Positions 42,726 through 54,690 of a DNA stretch of 64,000 nt are shown piece after piece. Under the pieces are notes generated by a model. The model was not told the DNA's origin and did no database searches. It saw nothing but the letters and a program-made list of their open reading frames with translations. Position 1 is the first letter of the stretch, and each line of letters opens with the position of its first letter. This DNA comes from Desarmillaria ectypa (taxonomy: Eukaryota; Basidiomycota; Agaricomycetes; Agaricales; Physalacriaceae), in the NCBI GenBank assembly GCA_030407005.1, contig JAUDYN010000008.1, positions 124,001 through 188,000 on the forward strand, in the 5' to 3' direction. The translations under genes and the position numbers were made by a program.

Positions 42726-44007
42726 CTAAGGTTCCCATCGGAGACTAAGGCTTTGATGGCGCTCGAAGCATTCCACCAGGACCTCGGATTTGAGCCAATC
42801 ATCATAAAACCTCGGGTTGAAGGTGATGTCAGACATGTCCAAAGGTCTTGGGACTGCCAAGAACTTGTCCAATTTAAACTTTGGGTCCGACAGAGCCTCA
42901 TCAAACATAATCCATGAAAGCGCCTTTCCTCCTGTGGGCAGGGAATGGAACATCCTCGGGGCGATATCAACCTTGATGCAGATATCGGTCAGGCTGTTCA
43001 CCTCTGGGACCTGCCTAAACGTCGACTCCCACCACTTCAGGCAATCGTTTGTATGCTTAAAGTCGTATTCATCAATCAAGGGAATGATCACCTCAAGATA
43101 TTGGACACTTGCAATGTTAAGAGGTGGCGACCGTGCTATATGGGTGTATTTAGAAAATGAATTCAGTGAGGTACAAGAACTTACCAAGATGAAAATCTAC
43201 ACAACGAATCGACAAGTCGGAAGGTTCCGCGATATCGAGCAGAGTTGCGATCTGATGAACGACATCCTCCCCTCCTGTACCATCTATCACCAGATTGTCA
43301 AGGCGACGAAGTGAGACGGGGGAATGTATCTGAGTAAAAAATCCCAGGGTATTGGTACCTTCCCCAACGCTGATAGATAAAGCCGATATTTCGGGACCGT
43401 TTTGACTATTTCGGATGGTTTGTACATCGAACATTTGGGTATTAGCATGCGCGGGGAAGACGCCTGAAAGCTCGACTTCGTCCACGCTCAGATCTGTGAG
43501 TTTCGGGAATGCACGTAGGAGGGAGCAAAGCTCATCCACTCCAAGGGAGACAGCCTCTAACTCGAGCGAGGTTATGTGGGGAAACCCGGTGATGATGGAA
43601 TGCCACAGGACGCGAGACCCAAAATCTGACCAACTCAAGCTGCTGAGGCACATGTTGGTTATAGAAGGGTGGTACGAGAGGGCTATTACGAGCGCGGGTA
43701 GGAATGGGTCGCTACGACCCTCCAAAGGACCCAAGCGCTGGATGTTGATCGAGTCGAAGTCAGGACCGAGTACATCATCGAGTGAAGACGCAGAGCGGAG
43801 GTGGTTATATAGTTGTTCGCAAGTGTTTCGTAGGCCGTAGTTCGAACTGATGAGTGCGTAGGGTGAAGACTCGGACATTCTTGCGGTAAGTTTTGTCGGA
43901 CAGCCACCGGTAGAATCTGTGAGGGTCGATGGAAGAGGAAGACTTTCGCAGAGCCAGTATGTGCCGATAGTTTTATATGAAGCCACTAATTGTGGCGAAG
44001 ACATCAT
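42726..44007 (-). CDS. LRR-type protein of the F-box superfamily style
   Basis: Exons 44007-43185 and 43135-42726 total 1233 bases, 410 residues; the 49-base intron has gtaagt/atatag and is phase 1. The protein is leucine-rich, with repeats such as HITSLELEAVSLGVDELCSL and LTDLSVDEVELSGVF, and LRRLDNLVIDGTGGEDVV. This is typical of agaricomycete F-box/LRR proteins, but no F-box is visible. The N-terminus (MMSSPQLVASYKTIG) may be too long; an internal Met at 43878 is an alternative, and an upstream F-box exon may have been missed or lost. The role is probably protein recognition; the partner is unknown. Confidence 0.62.
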
Positions 44008-45448
44008 TCAAGACAAAAAAAGGTAACAAAATCAGCATCAGAGAAGGTCCAACAAAGACCATATGAACCGAGATTTAAATTGGGACGGGCACGTCCTGAG
44101 TAGACCTGTATGGTCCCTGTCGAGGAGGTCGATCAATGGCCCAAGCACTAAAGATACGAAGACACCGTTCCTTGAATAAGTCCAGTAAGCTTCAGCACAG
44201 AGAAACTTGAATAGGGTGCCACAAAGTGGTCTCCATGACGACAACACTTAAGATCCAAGTCAGGAGCAACAGAGCACTGGTAAAATTATGAATTTTAGCT
44301 TCAGCGTGATGGGCAAGTTAGTTTGCAGTTAGCGTTAGCAGGTATTAGTGGACACTGCTGTTGTCGTTCGGAAGTTCAATACTGAAGCTTGAGATGTCAA
44401 AGTATCGTTGCAACAACAGGAGAAATTGGGAAGCCTAAAACCTTATTGCTGTTATTCTGTTCCTGGCCATGATACAGTACCGAGTCCTATGGGAAAAGTC
44501 ACTGAAAAAAATGGTTATTACCATATGCACAACAACACGTTGGCATCGCGAAGAATGTCTTTCCTTTTTGCCAAGTCCGTTTCGAAAGATGCGGTTTTTA
44601 AAAGAGAGATAATGTAGGATTAGTGTTAGCATGATACTCACTACCCCTCTCCACATAGCTCATGCTGGAACTTCTGTATCGTGCGTTAGAGTTTCGTTTG
44701 CTCCTGCATTCAAGTATACGGCAAATGTCTGGTAATCGCTGATTTTATCCGCCCTGCTGAGTTCATCTAGGTTGTCAGCATCGATTGATGACTTCCTAGC
44801 TCGCCGTTCGATAAGTTTCAGCCCGCAGCTGTAGATTTAATCGAAGGATCGTAGCGATTGGGTGGACCTATCAAGTCTTGCCATTCAGATCCTTTTTCTA
44901 TTCGACCACTTGTCGTATCGCGTGCTGTAACCTGAGACATTAAGAATCGAGCGATAACAACGTCAAAAATTCTGGCGAGATGACTAACGCTATGCTGTCC
45001 GCAACCACAGCCCTAGTGGCCGTGATCTGAATAAGCTACCGAAGACTGAATCCCAAGCCTTGGTATCTAAGAACGGTTCTAGTTTTGCCAATGTAACGTC
45101 GCTATCAGCTGGAGGTGGTAAAGAAACACAAGTAGGGCATTCGATTACGGAAACACCCTTTGATCACTATCATCCGCAATACGGTCGTCCTATCCTGAGT
45201 TCCTCGAATGTCAGAGAGGACGGGGAGGTCAACGCACGTACCAGTGTACGTTCGCATCTGTGTCAGGGTCCTAGTGCCGGCATGTAACCAAAGGGATCGC
45301 CAATTCGAAAAGTCAGAGCCTTTTCGGAGTCCTTCGTCTGTGTGAAGCCTGATTATCATCGCCTGCAAGCTATTCAGTCCTAGTGAACGTTACACTTTAG
45401 TTGAACCTCACCGAATATGTATCCGATGACAATGAGGACGGAGAAGTA
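44008..45448. other. Intergenic, no gene supported
   Basis: Short frames without family features. Confidence 0.4.
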
Positions 45449-47261
45449 CTATTTAATCGCGATATCGAATGCATTTTCTATCCACCGTAGTTTAGTTAGT
45501 GGTCGTCTACCGCACGGTATTATTTTTAGCAGCAGCTGTCTGCTCGTTTCTGATCTCCTATTCTCGTTCGCCTCCTCCCACATCACCCTCCATCGTGCTT
45601 CTGATTCGCCAGTCTTGTCCCGGTATGTTTCGAAGAGCCCGACTGAGATGTCCACGGGGAAGGAGGTAAAGTTGAGGCAAATCACTCCTACAGCGCCACT
45701 CCCGTGTTCTTGGTTAAACCTCTCTTCTTGTGCAATGATGCGTTCTTCTTCGGTCAGATAGTAATATTGCACGGCCCATTGAGCAAAGTGATACCCTCGT
45801 GGTTTGGGATCTTTGGGGTATCCCTCTATATGAAAGGTCAGGTACGAGCAAAAATAGCGTACAAATTTGAACATACTCTTCCGGCGTTCCTGCTGCCTTG
45901 CGCAGAATGATTTATGGCCGTCTGAACTTTGTTGGCAAGACGTGGAGCAGAATTCTGATCCACAACCCGTACATCGTAGCATTCGTTCATTTTTATACGG
46001 TGGACGCGGAATATGGCACTGATAGAAACGAAATCAGGATCAGTTGCTAGGTTGCAGTTCTTGGACATACCGCTGCATTCATGCAGATTTCATACGCCTC
46101 TCGCCGAAATATACAACGGCACTCCCAGCGGTCATCCACGGCACTCCAGAGCTGCCGCCATTTCTCCACCAAAAAGCCGGTGTTCCGATCTCCCGGATCG
46201 TCATCCAGGAAGGAGAAGTCGACATGCCTCAATGAGCGAAATGTAAGCCGTAAGATGGACCGCCATATCGTGTTCGTGGTGAGAAGCTCAAATAGTTTGC
46301 GAACAGCGAGCATATTGAGATCTTGGGGCAACGACAGAAGGTGACCATTTTTCGAAAACCACGCTAGTGATACGATAAGCCGGTTCTCGATTGCTTGTAT
46401 GATCCATTCGAGTGCACCTTCCAATTCGAATGCGAGGTATGCAAATGAGACGGTGATATGCTGAGCGGCACGCTGCATTTCTTCCGGGTGCTTGTCAAGA
46501 TAGTGACGGATGTAGGTGATAAGCCGGCATATCCACGGTATGGAGTGCTTTACCAAGGAGTTCAAGCGGAACTGGTTGTTTTCCGAACAGAGAAGGAAAA
46601 ACATGACCATATTGTTCCGGAGCGCGTCCCAAGGGAGGGGAACGGGGCGTTCTTGGACGTAGGAAATGATCCGGAAGAGACAGTCCATGAGACGAGGCAT
46701 GGGGATAGCACCAAGGGTGCGGGAGATGTCGCCAAAGATAGTCTGGTCGTCATCCTGTATGCATTTTCTGATGGCAATGTACAGAAAGTTGCACACTGGG
46801 ACGTGCTCTTCAACGGCGACTATTCAAGCATTAGTCAGGTTGATGAGCAGTCCCGGAAATGAGATAGCGAGAGTACTCTTGACTTCATCCAAGGAAATCA
46901 TTTCGTACAAGTATTGGACCGCGTAAGTTGGTGTGTTCGTAAAGTAGTCCAGGTGATCGGAGGCGACGGACATTACAAAATCTGAATATTCGATGACCAT
47001 GTGATGCATGATATACATGCACCATGGTGCGAGTCGAGGCCAGAAATTCATGACTTCACGATATACCCGACCATTTGTGCGGAATTGCAATGACTGCGAT
47101 ACGATACGATATATTCCACGAATACAGATATGTATTTTCAGGAGCATCGAAGAATGGGCAAGTCGGTCAAAAGTCTCTGGTATAGAGAACTGAGAAAGGT
47201 AGACGTCAACCAGGGAGATTATTCGGGATATGTTAATTGGTTTTTCAAGGATGATATCCAT
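45449..47261 (-). CDS. MYND-type zinc finger protein
   Basis: Exons 47261-46877, 46819-46071 and 46018-45449 total 1704 bases, 567 residues, all in phase; intron 1 carries a clean branch site (TGACTAATGC). The first 370 residues are helical and of unknown fold. The MYND finger is about residues 374-417: a Cx4C pair built across the second intron (ICMNAA then C), then MLRCTGCGSEFC, STSCQQ, and GHKSFC, giving the C-x2-C, C-x3-C, H-x3-C zinc ligands. About 150 residues follow the finger. MYND domains bind proline-rich partners or act in chromatin and protein interaction; this agaricomycete type is widely expanded and uncharacterised. The start at 47261 is the first Met in frame; an upstream exon is possible. 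Confidence 0.8.
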
Positions 47262-50200
47262 GAGATCCTTAATCTCGGAGAGGCTGGTTGCAGTTCTGCC
47301 GACCGCAGTGCTCGCTGGATATTTTCTTCGCTGAGCAGTAAATCAGTCAACGCTACATAACGGTAACATTTTTACCGTACCATTCTACGATTCATGGTTA
47401 CGAAACTAGTGGGATGTGATTGTAGTTGAAGAGGGTGCTGGTATACCTCCGATTCGCGCTTGGGTGATACGACATCACGTGTACATTCCTGACAAATGTC
47501 ATCGGCATCAGTCAGTTCGGCCCGCAGTTCTGTGCTGGAGAGCTAGCAGAGGCCCTCAGGCTTGTACTAATAGAAGATATGACGCTGTAATAGATTATGT
47601 GACTTCATTTCAACTACATGTGCACGGTATATCTATAGGGACCGTTGGATGGTTGCATGACTCGCGTTTCCTTCCTGGCACGGCAACTTGGTTCCCATGT
47701 CATTTTAACGGACCATGAGACTGAGATGCAGAACTTGAAACAAATAGAACACAAGAGAAGAGATATTGTCTCCGCCTAGTTTTTGGCCGTAGCAATGCTA
47801 GTAGAATGGTGAGAGTCATTTTCAGTGAAACGAATGGGTGAAATCAAATGCGAACTCGCTACCAATCTCATCAGTTGTTATTCATTGCAGCAGAAATGAA
47901 AGAAAAAATCAAGCAAAATAATCTTATAGAATTGGTCGTCAAGCAATCCTGAGTCGTCACGTCCGACGCGTCGCGGTTCGAAAGACTCGGAGGTCCTGGT
48001 CCGGCGCGTCCACTGAGTTACGTGATCATCATTATTACACGTGAGACTGTCCACGTGTGACTTCCAAATTTGAAATTAACATCCTCTCATGGCTTTCAAT
48101 GTACACACTTCTTGCTTATTTTACGGGTTATGCATTCGGGGTCATATCCGTTGCAGGTAACCACAGAATCCCCCTTCCATTTTGCGTCCGTTTCTACATA
48201 CAAGCCATACGGTCAAGTGGTCTCCAACGTCTCGGAGTCCCCCCAGCTCTCATCAATTCACTACTGACAATAATATCTAGTTGTTGGGTGGATCTGATAT
48301 TCAAGCTCCAGTTCAGAAAGACATACAAAAAACCCACAAAAAAGTAAGCGAATTTTTCCATCCTTGTTCTGTTTCCCTGCGCAGGTACACATTGATAAAT
48401 GATTGTGTCTTCATTAAAGTCTCAATTGAGCTACAATCCTTCAAACCGTATCGAATACCGAAAATAACGGGGTCCTCGTACATCTGCACGCTTTTTTCAG
48501 TTCCGGAAACCATCAATCTGAATATTGAATGTCGACGTCATCTATAACCGAGCTCGGCCAAACCCGCTTCTGGCGTTCGAATGAAACAGATCTCTGTTCA
48601 ATCTATCTATCTCAGTCGAATAATGCGTGCTGCATGTATCCATCACTCATCATTGATGGCCACCTTCTTTGAGTCCATCTCTGCATCTTTGATTTCTAGA
48701 TAGATTGGTCAAAACTGGAGTCAAGATACCAAGAATGTGCGTTTTCATCCTAGCAGTGACGGGCTACCTCAGGCCTATCTACGGTAGTCAATCTCCAAAC
48801 TTCCCGTTATGAAACTGTTGTCAGTCCGTCCTGTTGATATATTTCATTCCACATGATGCTCATTGCTCATCAGCAACAGATATGCGAATCTCGAGCTAAG
48901 CTATTCTTGCCATACGCTTAGAGGGTCACAGGTTGCCTTAATAATGCACCCTTGTTGCGCAATATCTGAGCGCGCACAGCGCAGCAGCCCTACTTCATCC
49001 GCCCTATATTAGCGCCTCGTGGTTAAATATTGTTGGCAAGAACCTGCTTAAGGAAATAACTGATTTATTGTACGATCGGAAACTGTTCCTTGAGACTTCG
49101 GTACCGTTAGTGTTAGAGTTCCGCTTCCAAGAGCGTTTATATTATTCTCGGATTCATCCGATGGCCTATCGTTACAGCGCGCAGCGTTCTCCCACCACAG
49201 CACGAGGAAGGTGTCCAAGCTAGTAGATTCCGCTTTCTAAACCGCTAAACACTTACCGAAAGCGTAGTACTTTTTGCTTCACGGCTTCACACTTAGGGTC
49301 GTTAGGTAGCCTACCTTCGATAACCGTCTACTTCTTCGACCGCACCGTTGTAGAAGGATCTTCGCAGGATCCCGAGATCCCTGTGTACGGATCTGGCGCT
49401 CTGGGCTCGGAATAATGTTGTCAAGCAGAAAAATCACAGCAACCGGTGATCAGACAAGCGAGATTCCGAGAATCCAGGTGACTCATCAATACTGACACTG
49501 GGACGGTGGCAAAAAGTTCGATTCGGAGCCGGCGGGATGCCACGTGATAGAAGTTGTTCTTCCGGCGTTACTGTTCAAGATGTGAGGGCATTGCCACTAG
49601 GACGAAAGGGTCTATTGAATTTTACTTACGGTATACCTTGCACAGACTCCCCGGACCCCGAGGAAACCGATTGCTCTCTTCGAATTCTAAATCATTCTGC
49701 CGTGCCAAGATTCAATTGAAGCTGGGTCCCCCGGTTTAAGCGGCGCGACTTCGTTGCGACGACGAAAGATGAGTATAAACGTGCCATGCCTTTTGAATTG
49801 TGGAGCTTCAAGTAAGATGTTTGTTAAAGGTACATCTACTCGTGTCGTCGTCATGCTGGAAATAGACAAGAACTGCAGAAGCCCAAACCCCGCCTTCACA
49901 CCGTCCTCGAATATCTTTTCTTGGTCAGCGCCCGACTCAATACATCAACTGGCTTCTGTAATAAGGAAAGCAACTTATTGCAACGTATTTTTCTAGGCCT
50001 GCAGCCACAGAAAACATAAAACTATTCTACAGAAGGGTCGCAAATGCTACGCGAGCTGCCTAACGCCACAGATGTTCTCGAAAGAAATCTGGATTTTCGA
50101 GTTCGCCGATCGGCATTTGCTATCCTCAGGTCCTTCCTGATAATGTCAACGTGATGACAATGCTGTGATCTCACATACGTGTTTCCCGTAACTTACCTCT

Positions 50201-50972
50201 GGCCTGTGGCATTGTTTGTTGAATCAGATGCTTCAGCTTGCTTCCTGATACGCATCCAGATCCCGGCTGATTGCCAAGGTATCCGGGCTAGCCTTGGCTA
50301 CTCGGACGGCCTGCGAAAATGCGATGATTTGACAATTTCTCAGAAATTCGAGCACGTCTAGAACAGAAGACTCTTTTTCCCCTCGACCGCTTGGCAAGTG
50401 GGTGGCGATGACCTTGCGGTTTTGGTGACGCCGCCACTGTGATCCGACGGTCGGCGGTGCCAGATCAAACATTGCCTTTTTCATCACTTCCCTATCTTCC
50501 CAGAACCTACCCACTGTCGCCGTCCGAGTAAATTGTAGCCGCAAGTACCCAGTAAGTTCACAACTGTATGGTATGAATCAGTGATACTAAACGTACCGTC
50601 CCCTTCTAGGTTCACATGCCGCAGCTGCATGACATGCCGAAGGTCTCAGCCTTATTGTTCCCATCCAAACCAAAGTTCCCGACTGAGCTCGACATTGATA
50701 TCAAGCATCAGTGTCCGACGTCCGTGCAAGCCGCCCGCTGCTGTGCAAATGTCTCCATTGGACTGAAATGTGCCTATGCATGTGTCCACACAACATTTCT
50801 GTGACGCGGGAGGCCTGCCCTCCGACTTCAGGGACGGACACAAAGCGACGGATCACCCATTACCAATTGCTTCCTCATACTAATTTCGAATCTTATTGTC
50901 AAGATACAGATTTGGCCGTCCCTGAATTGTCTATCCGAGGATGCACAACAGACACGATTATTTTGCCGTTCC
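47262..50972. other. Long intergenic stretch, no gene supported
   Basis: About 3.7 kb with only short frames on both strands and no recognised domain. The AT-rich areas show no LTR ends or terminal repeats that I can see. Confidence 0.4.
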
Positions 50973-50979
50973 TATATAA
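50973..50979 (+). promoter_or_regulatory. TATA box of P450 gene
   Basis: TATATAA about 64 bases before the ATG at 51043. Confidence 0.5.
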
Positions 50980-51042
50980 CGAGGCACTGATATAAACCTC
51001 AATATTCATTTTTTCACCCGTCCTTCTTTTCACCCCGCCACT

Positions 51043-53130
51043 ATGGCTTCATTCCTTTTCTTGGACTATGTCCTCTTCCTTGCGAGTATCTATTTTCTTC
51101 AACGTCTAGTTTCTAAGCCACATGCACCTCTACCTCCTGGTCCTCGCGGCTATCCTCTCATCGGCAACATCTTTGACATGCCCACCGACCGCCCATGGCT
51201 GACTTTTGCCCGTTGGGCAGAAATATGGGGTAAGCTTGAATTTATTTTTTCTCCGCGTGTAACTGAATCTTAACGCGTCACGACAGGTGATGTATGCTCC
51301 CTGTCAATATTTGGGCAATCTTTCATCGTCCTAAACTCTTACCGTTCCGCCTACGCACTCCTCGATAAACGCAGTGTCATATATTCCGAGCGTCCAAATT
51401 TAGTGATGGCCGGTGAGCTCATGGGTTGGAACGACATAATCGGCCTGGCACCATACGGCGAGACCTTCCGCGCTCATCGCAAACTCCTTCACTCTGTTCT
51501 TGGAAGTAAATCGACGATACGGACGTTCTATCCTATGGAAGAGCAAGAAGCACTCAATCTCATGAAGCGGCTGCTCGACTCTCCCGAAAAATTGCATTCG
51601 CATATTTCTCAGTAAGTCGCTCATTGTCTGCCGTAAGTGAAAAAAAAACAAATATTGATCCGTTTCTAGGGATGTCGCAGCATTGGTCCTTCGCATCACC
51701 TATGGTTACGAAGTGAAAAAGGAGGGTGATGAAATGGTGGCGCTCGTGAACTGTGCTATGGAAGAATTATCGGTTGCCTCTACTCCAGGACAGTTTTTGG
51801 TTGATATCATCCCGATGCGTATGTGGCTTGATTTTACTCACACCGTTCTGTTTTTAACTCAAACGTCTTTGATAGTGCGTCATCTACCAGAGTGGATCCC
51901 CGGCGCCGGATTCCAAGTCAAAGCCAAGCAATGGGCCCAGGACTTGCGTAACATGATAAATATGCCTTACGACATGGTCAAGAGGCAAATTGTGCGTACC
52001 TTATGATGTCACGTAGAGTGTCTTGACCGACAGTGTTCCAGGATACAGGAGAAGCCCCAGAGTGCTTCGTGTCAAATCTGCTTCAAGAAACCGAAAGCGT
52101 ACAAGAACATGACCTGAAATGGGCTGCAGGCGCGATATATGCAGGTTCGTTTTCACCTCGAGGCTGCCCCGATTGGTAACTAACAGACGCCACCAATTTT
52201 AGCCGGCGCTGACACTGTAAGTTTTCCGATGGAATCAGTATATTCTTCGGATATTGAAGAATTTTTTCAGACTGTTGCCGTTCTCGACACGTTTTTCCTT
52301 CTGATGATGCTATATCCCGATGTTCAGAAAAAGGCTCAAGCCGAGCTGGATTCTGTGCTTGGAGGAGAAAGACTTCCGACGTTCGATGACCAAGAAGACC
52401 TGCCGTATATTAAAGCTCTGTGCAAGGAGCTCGTACGATTCCATCCCGTTGCTCCTATCGGTATGTGCTTCCGTTGGGTAGATATCTCCCGATTTCTCAT
52501 TCCCGACAGGCATCCCTCACGGTACTCTCGAGGATGATGTCTTCGAAGGACACTTTATTCCTAAAGGATCGGTCGTCTTTGCGAACATATGGTAAGTGCC
52601 ACACCGTCCGATATTTTTTCTTTCTATTCAACGTATCTCGCGAATAGGGCCATGACGCATGATCCCGAAGTGTACAAAGACCCAATGACATTCAACCCTG
52701 AACGTTTCCTCGGTCCCAATCCTGAACAAGATCCCCGTGAAGTAAGCTTTGGATTTGGCAGACGGTATGTTTATTTTTATCATCTTAACAATTCTCGTGT
52801 ATTTATTACTGTTCGTTCTAGGATATGCCCAGGCAAGTTGGCATGCCGCAAACTTCCGTTCTGGAATCTGATCTCTTTTAAGGACGTCTCTTGGCTCAAG
52901 CGACTACGTACATTGTATGTTCCATGGCTCTCGCATCCTTTGATATATCAAAAGTTAAAGGTGACGAGCCTGTGTTCAATCCCACCCACGGCAGTGTCAG
53001 GTACGTTTGGTTTCTCCATTGCGCGACGATGCCACGGTCTCACGCACGATGCAGCCACCCCGCACCTTTCAAGTGTAACATAACTCCTCGGTCAATACGA
53101 GCTGCAGAGCTCATTTCACGACACAATTAG
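51043..53130 (+). CDS. Cytochrome P450 monooxygenase
   Basis: About a dozen exons give a complete microsomal P450. The N-terminal membrane anchor is FLFLDYVLFLASIYFLQRL, followed by the proline hinge APLPPGPRGYPLIGN. The I-helix oxygen-binding motif AGADTT is built across an intron after AGADT. The K-helix ExxR is ELVR in CKELVRFHPVAPIG. The PERF motif is FNPERFLG. The haem loop FGFGRRICPGRLLA contains the proximal cysteine. The C-terminus reads PFKCNITPRS and stops at 53130. The intron within the haem motif (52833-52882, 50 bases) starts with GCAAGT, a GC-AG intron. The type resembles agaricomycete CYP64-like (O-methylsterigmatocystin oxidoreductase-like) enzymes; the substrate is unknown. 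It works in the ER with P450 reductase. Confidence 0.87.
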
Positions 53131-54178
53131 TTCCGACCCTTTCGTATTTCCTTTCCATGACAGGATCACGCCGATGTCTAATACTCGGACAATTGTTCTT
53201 ACCGTTTCGTTCTTCGCTCTTCGTTCGCCGTGGGCCTCGCTATTTGTTGCATTGCATTGTATACTATTATCCCCACTCAGATCACGAGTACACCATCACC
53301 AAATTCAATGCCTTATCTCTTACTCTACGCATTCGCATATCCAATGGTAACATAAAGTTACTACTATTATTATTACATCTTCATTGCTACTATTAATATT
53401 AGTCATATACACTCTTCGTGCTTACTAGTCACTCCTTGCAAGGAATACTGTCCTTGTTGCTCATTGTATTTTGATGGACTTGTTGTACATAGTGGTGCAC
53501 ATATCTATATCCTGTAGGCCAATTGTAACGTAACCACCCGGCGCCTAGGAATTGAGATCACTGTTCAAAGATAGATTTCATCAGATGACCCCTTCCATCA
53601 CTTCAGATCAGCCAGCAACTACAGAGGATCATGAAACTGGAGTAAAGTAGGTATTGTGGTTGTCCAGTTGCCCGATTGAAACTCGAGTCCAAGCATCCTG
53701 TCACGAACAACATAAAGGACTTGGACTGACAGCACCACGCAGGCATGGGGCAGTGCAGCAATGGAAGCAATATGCACTGACAAACGAGCTCGTACTGCCC
53801 CTGGTAGCAGCATTGTGGAATCAATTAATTCGCAATGTTCGTTGACCAAGAACATGATAGATTAATCGTCATCATCATTATGCTGCACGGTACCACTTGG
53901 GCAATAGATTAATGATGCCAAATCATTACCAGGAACTCACGATGAACTGATCCTCGCCGTTGATCTAACCTCCGATTCAGAGCCGACGCCCGCACAATTC
54001 TCATACCGGCTACATGTCTCCCCTCAAGAACGTCGAAGAATCCCACTTAGATCTCCGGGGCACCCTGCGTGCGTCGGATGGGATTCTCCTTCTGTTGGAG
54101 TGTCGAGCCGGGAGGTATGATCGGTGCACAGGACTTTGCTGTTAGGATCATGTGCGCCCTTGATCAGACTTCCGACGA
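53131..54178. other. Intergenic, microsatellite-like tracts
   Basis: 3' flank of the P450 gene with ATT-rich repeats (53360-53400). No gene supported. Confidence 0.4.
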
Positions 54179-54690
54179 TCAAATGTGTAGCGGCTGGCCG
54201 CCAACTCGATCTGCTAAATCGCGAATATCTCCAAATGCTGTTGCCTTTTCGAGGTTCTCGCGGGGGGGGGGGGGGGGGAAGATGAGAATGGTTGATTGGA
54301 GCAGAAGGTTTGAACCTCCCCTGTTGATGGAATTGTAATGAGCAGATTTCTTGGCGGGGGAAGATGGCGTCAGAGGGGTGGTATGGGCAGTGAAGAGGAA
54401 CGAAGCGCTCACCGATGAGAAGATCGGGCCCCGAGCGAGGGGAACGGCTTGATCTTCACCTATACTAAAGAGTTTAGGGTTTTGTGGGCCTATGCTATCT
54501 CGAGGATTAGCGTACTTAACAGCTGAAACTGAAGGGGAGAAACGAATCAACGATGTATTGACGCCGCCGGATAGTTCAATATTACGCTGATCGTTTATCC
54601 GACCGCCTCCCTCCAACTCGCCCGTATCGATCTGCGCATCTTCCCATAGTTTCAGGTAGCATGCTTCTGGGCATGTTCTTGCCAGATGCT
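54179..54690 (-). other. Coding-like stretch of unknown identity
   Basis: After a possible acceptor near 54690, a minus-strand frame reads LARTCPEACYLKLWEDAQID and then continues through GGVNTSLIRFSPSVSAVKY to about 54417, where a gtgagc donor-like site follows. The rest of the frame to 54179 passes through a C run of 18 or so bases (plus-strand G run, 54262-54279) encoding polyproline. It looks like part of a gene, possibly decayed, but I cannot find neighbouring exons or a family. Confidence 0.25.

Noticed and set aside
43415..43840. Plus-strand frame of 141 residues
   Set aside because: Antisense shadow of the minus-strand LRR gene, which has a supported intron and leucine repeats.
49537..49996. 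Plus-strand frames near 49.5-50 kb
   Set aside because: Short, with no domain, no splice partners and no coding bias evident by eye.
54262..54279. Run of about 18 G
   Set aside because: Homopolymer tract, probably length-variable or error-prone; no G-quadruplex array or gene function is implied.
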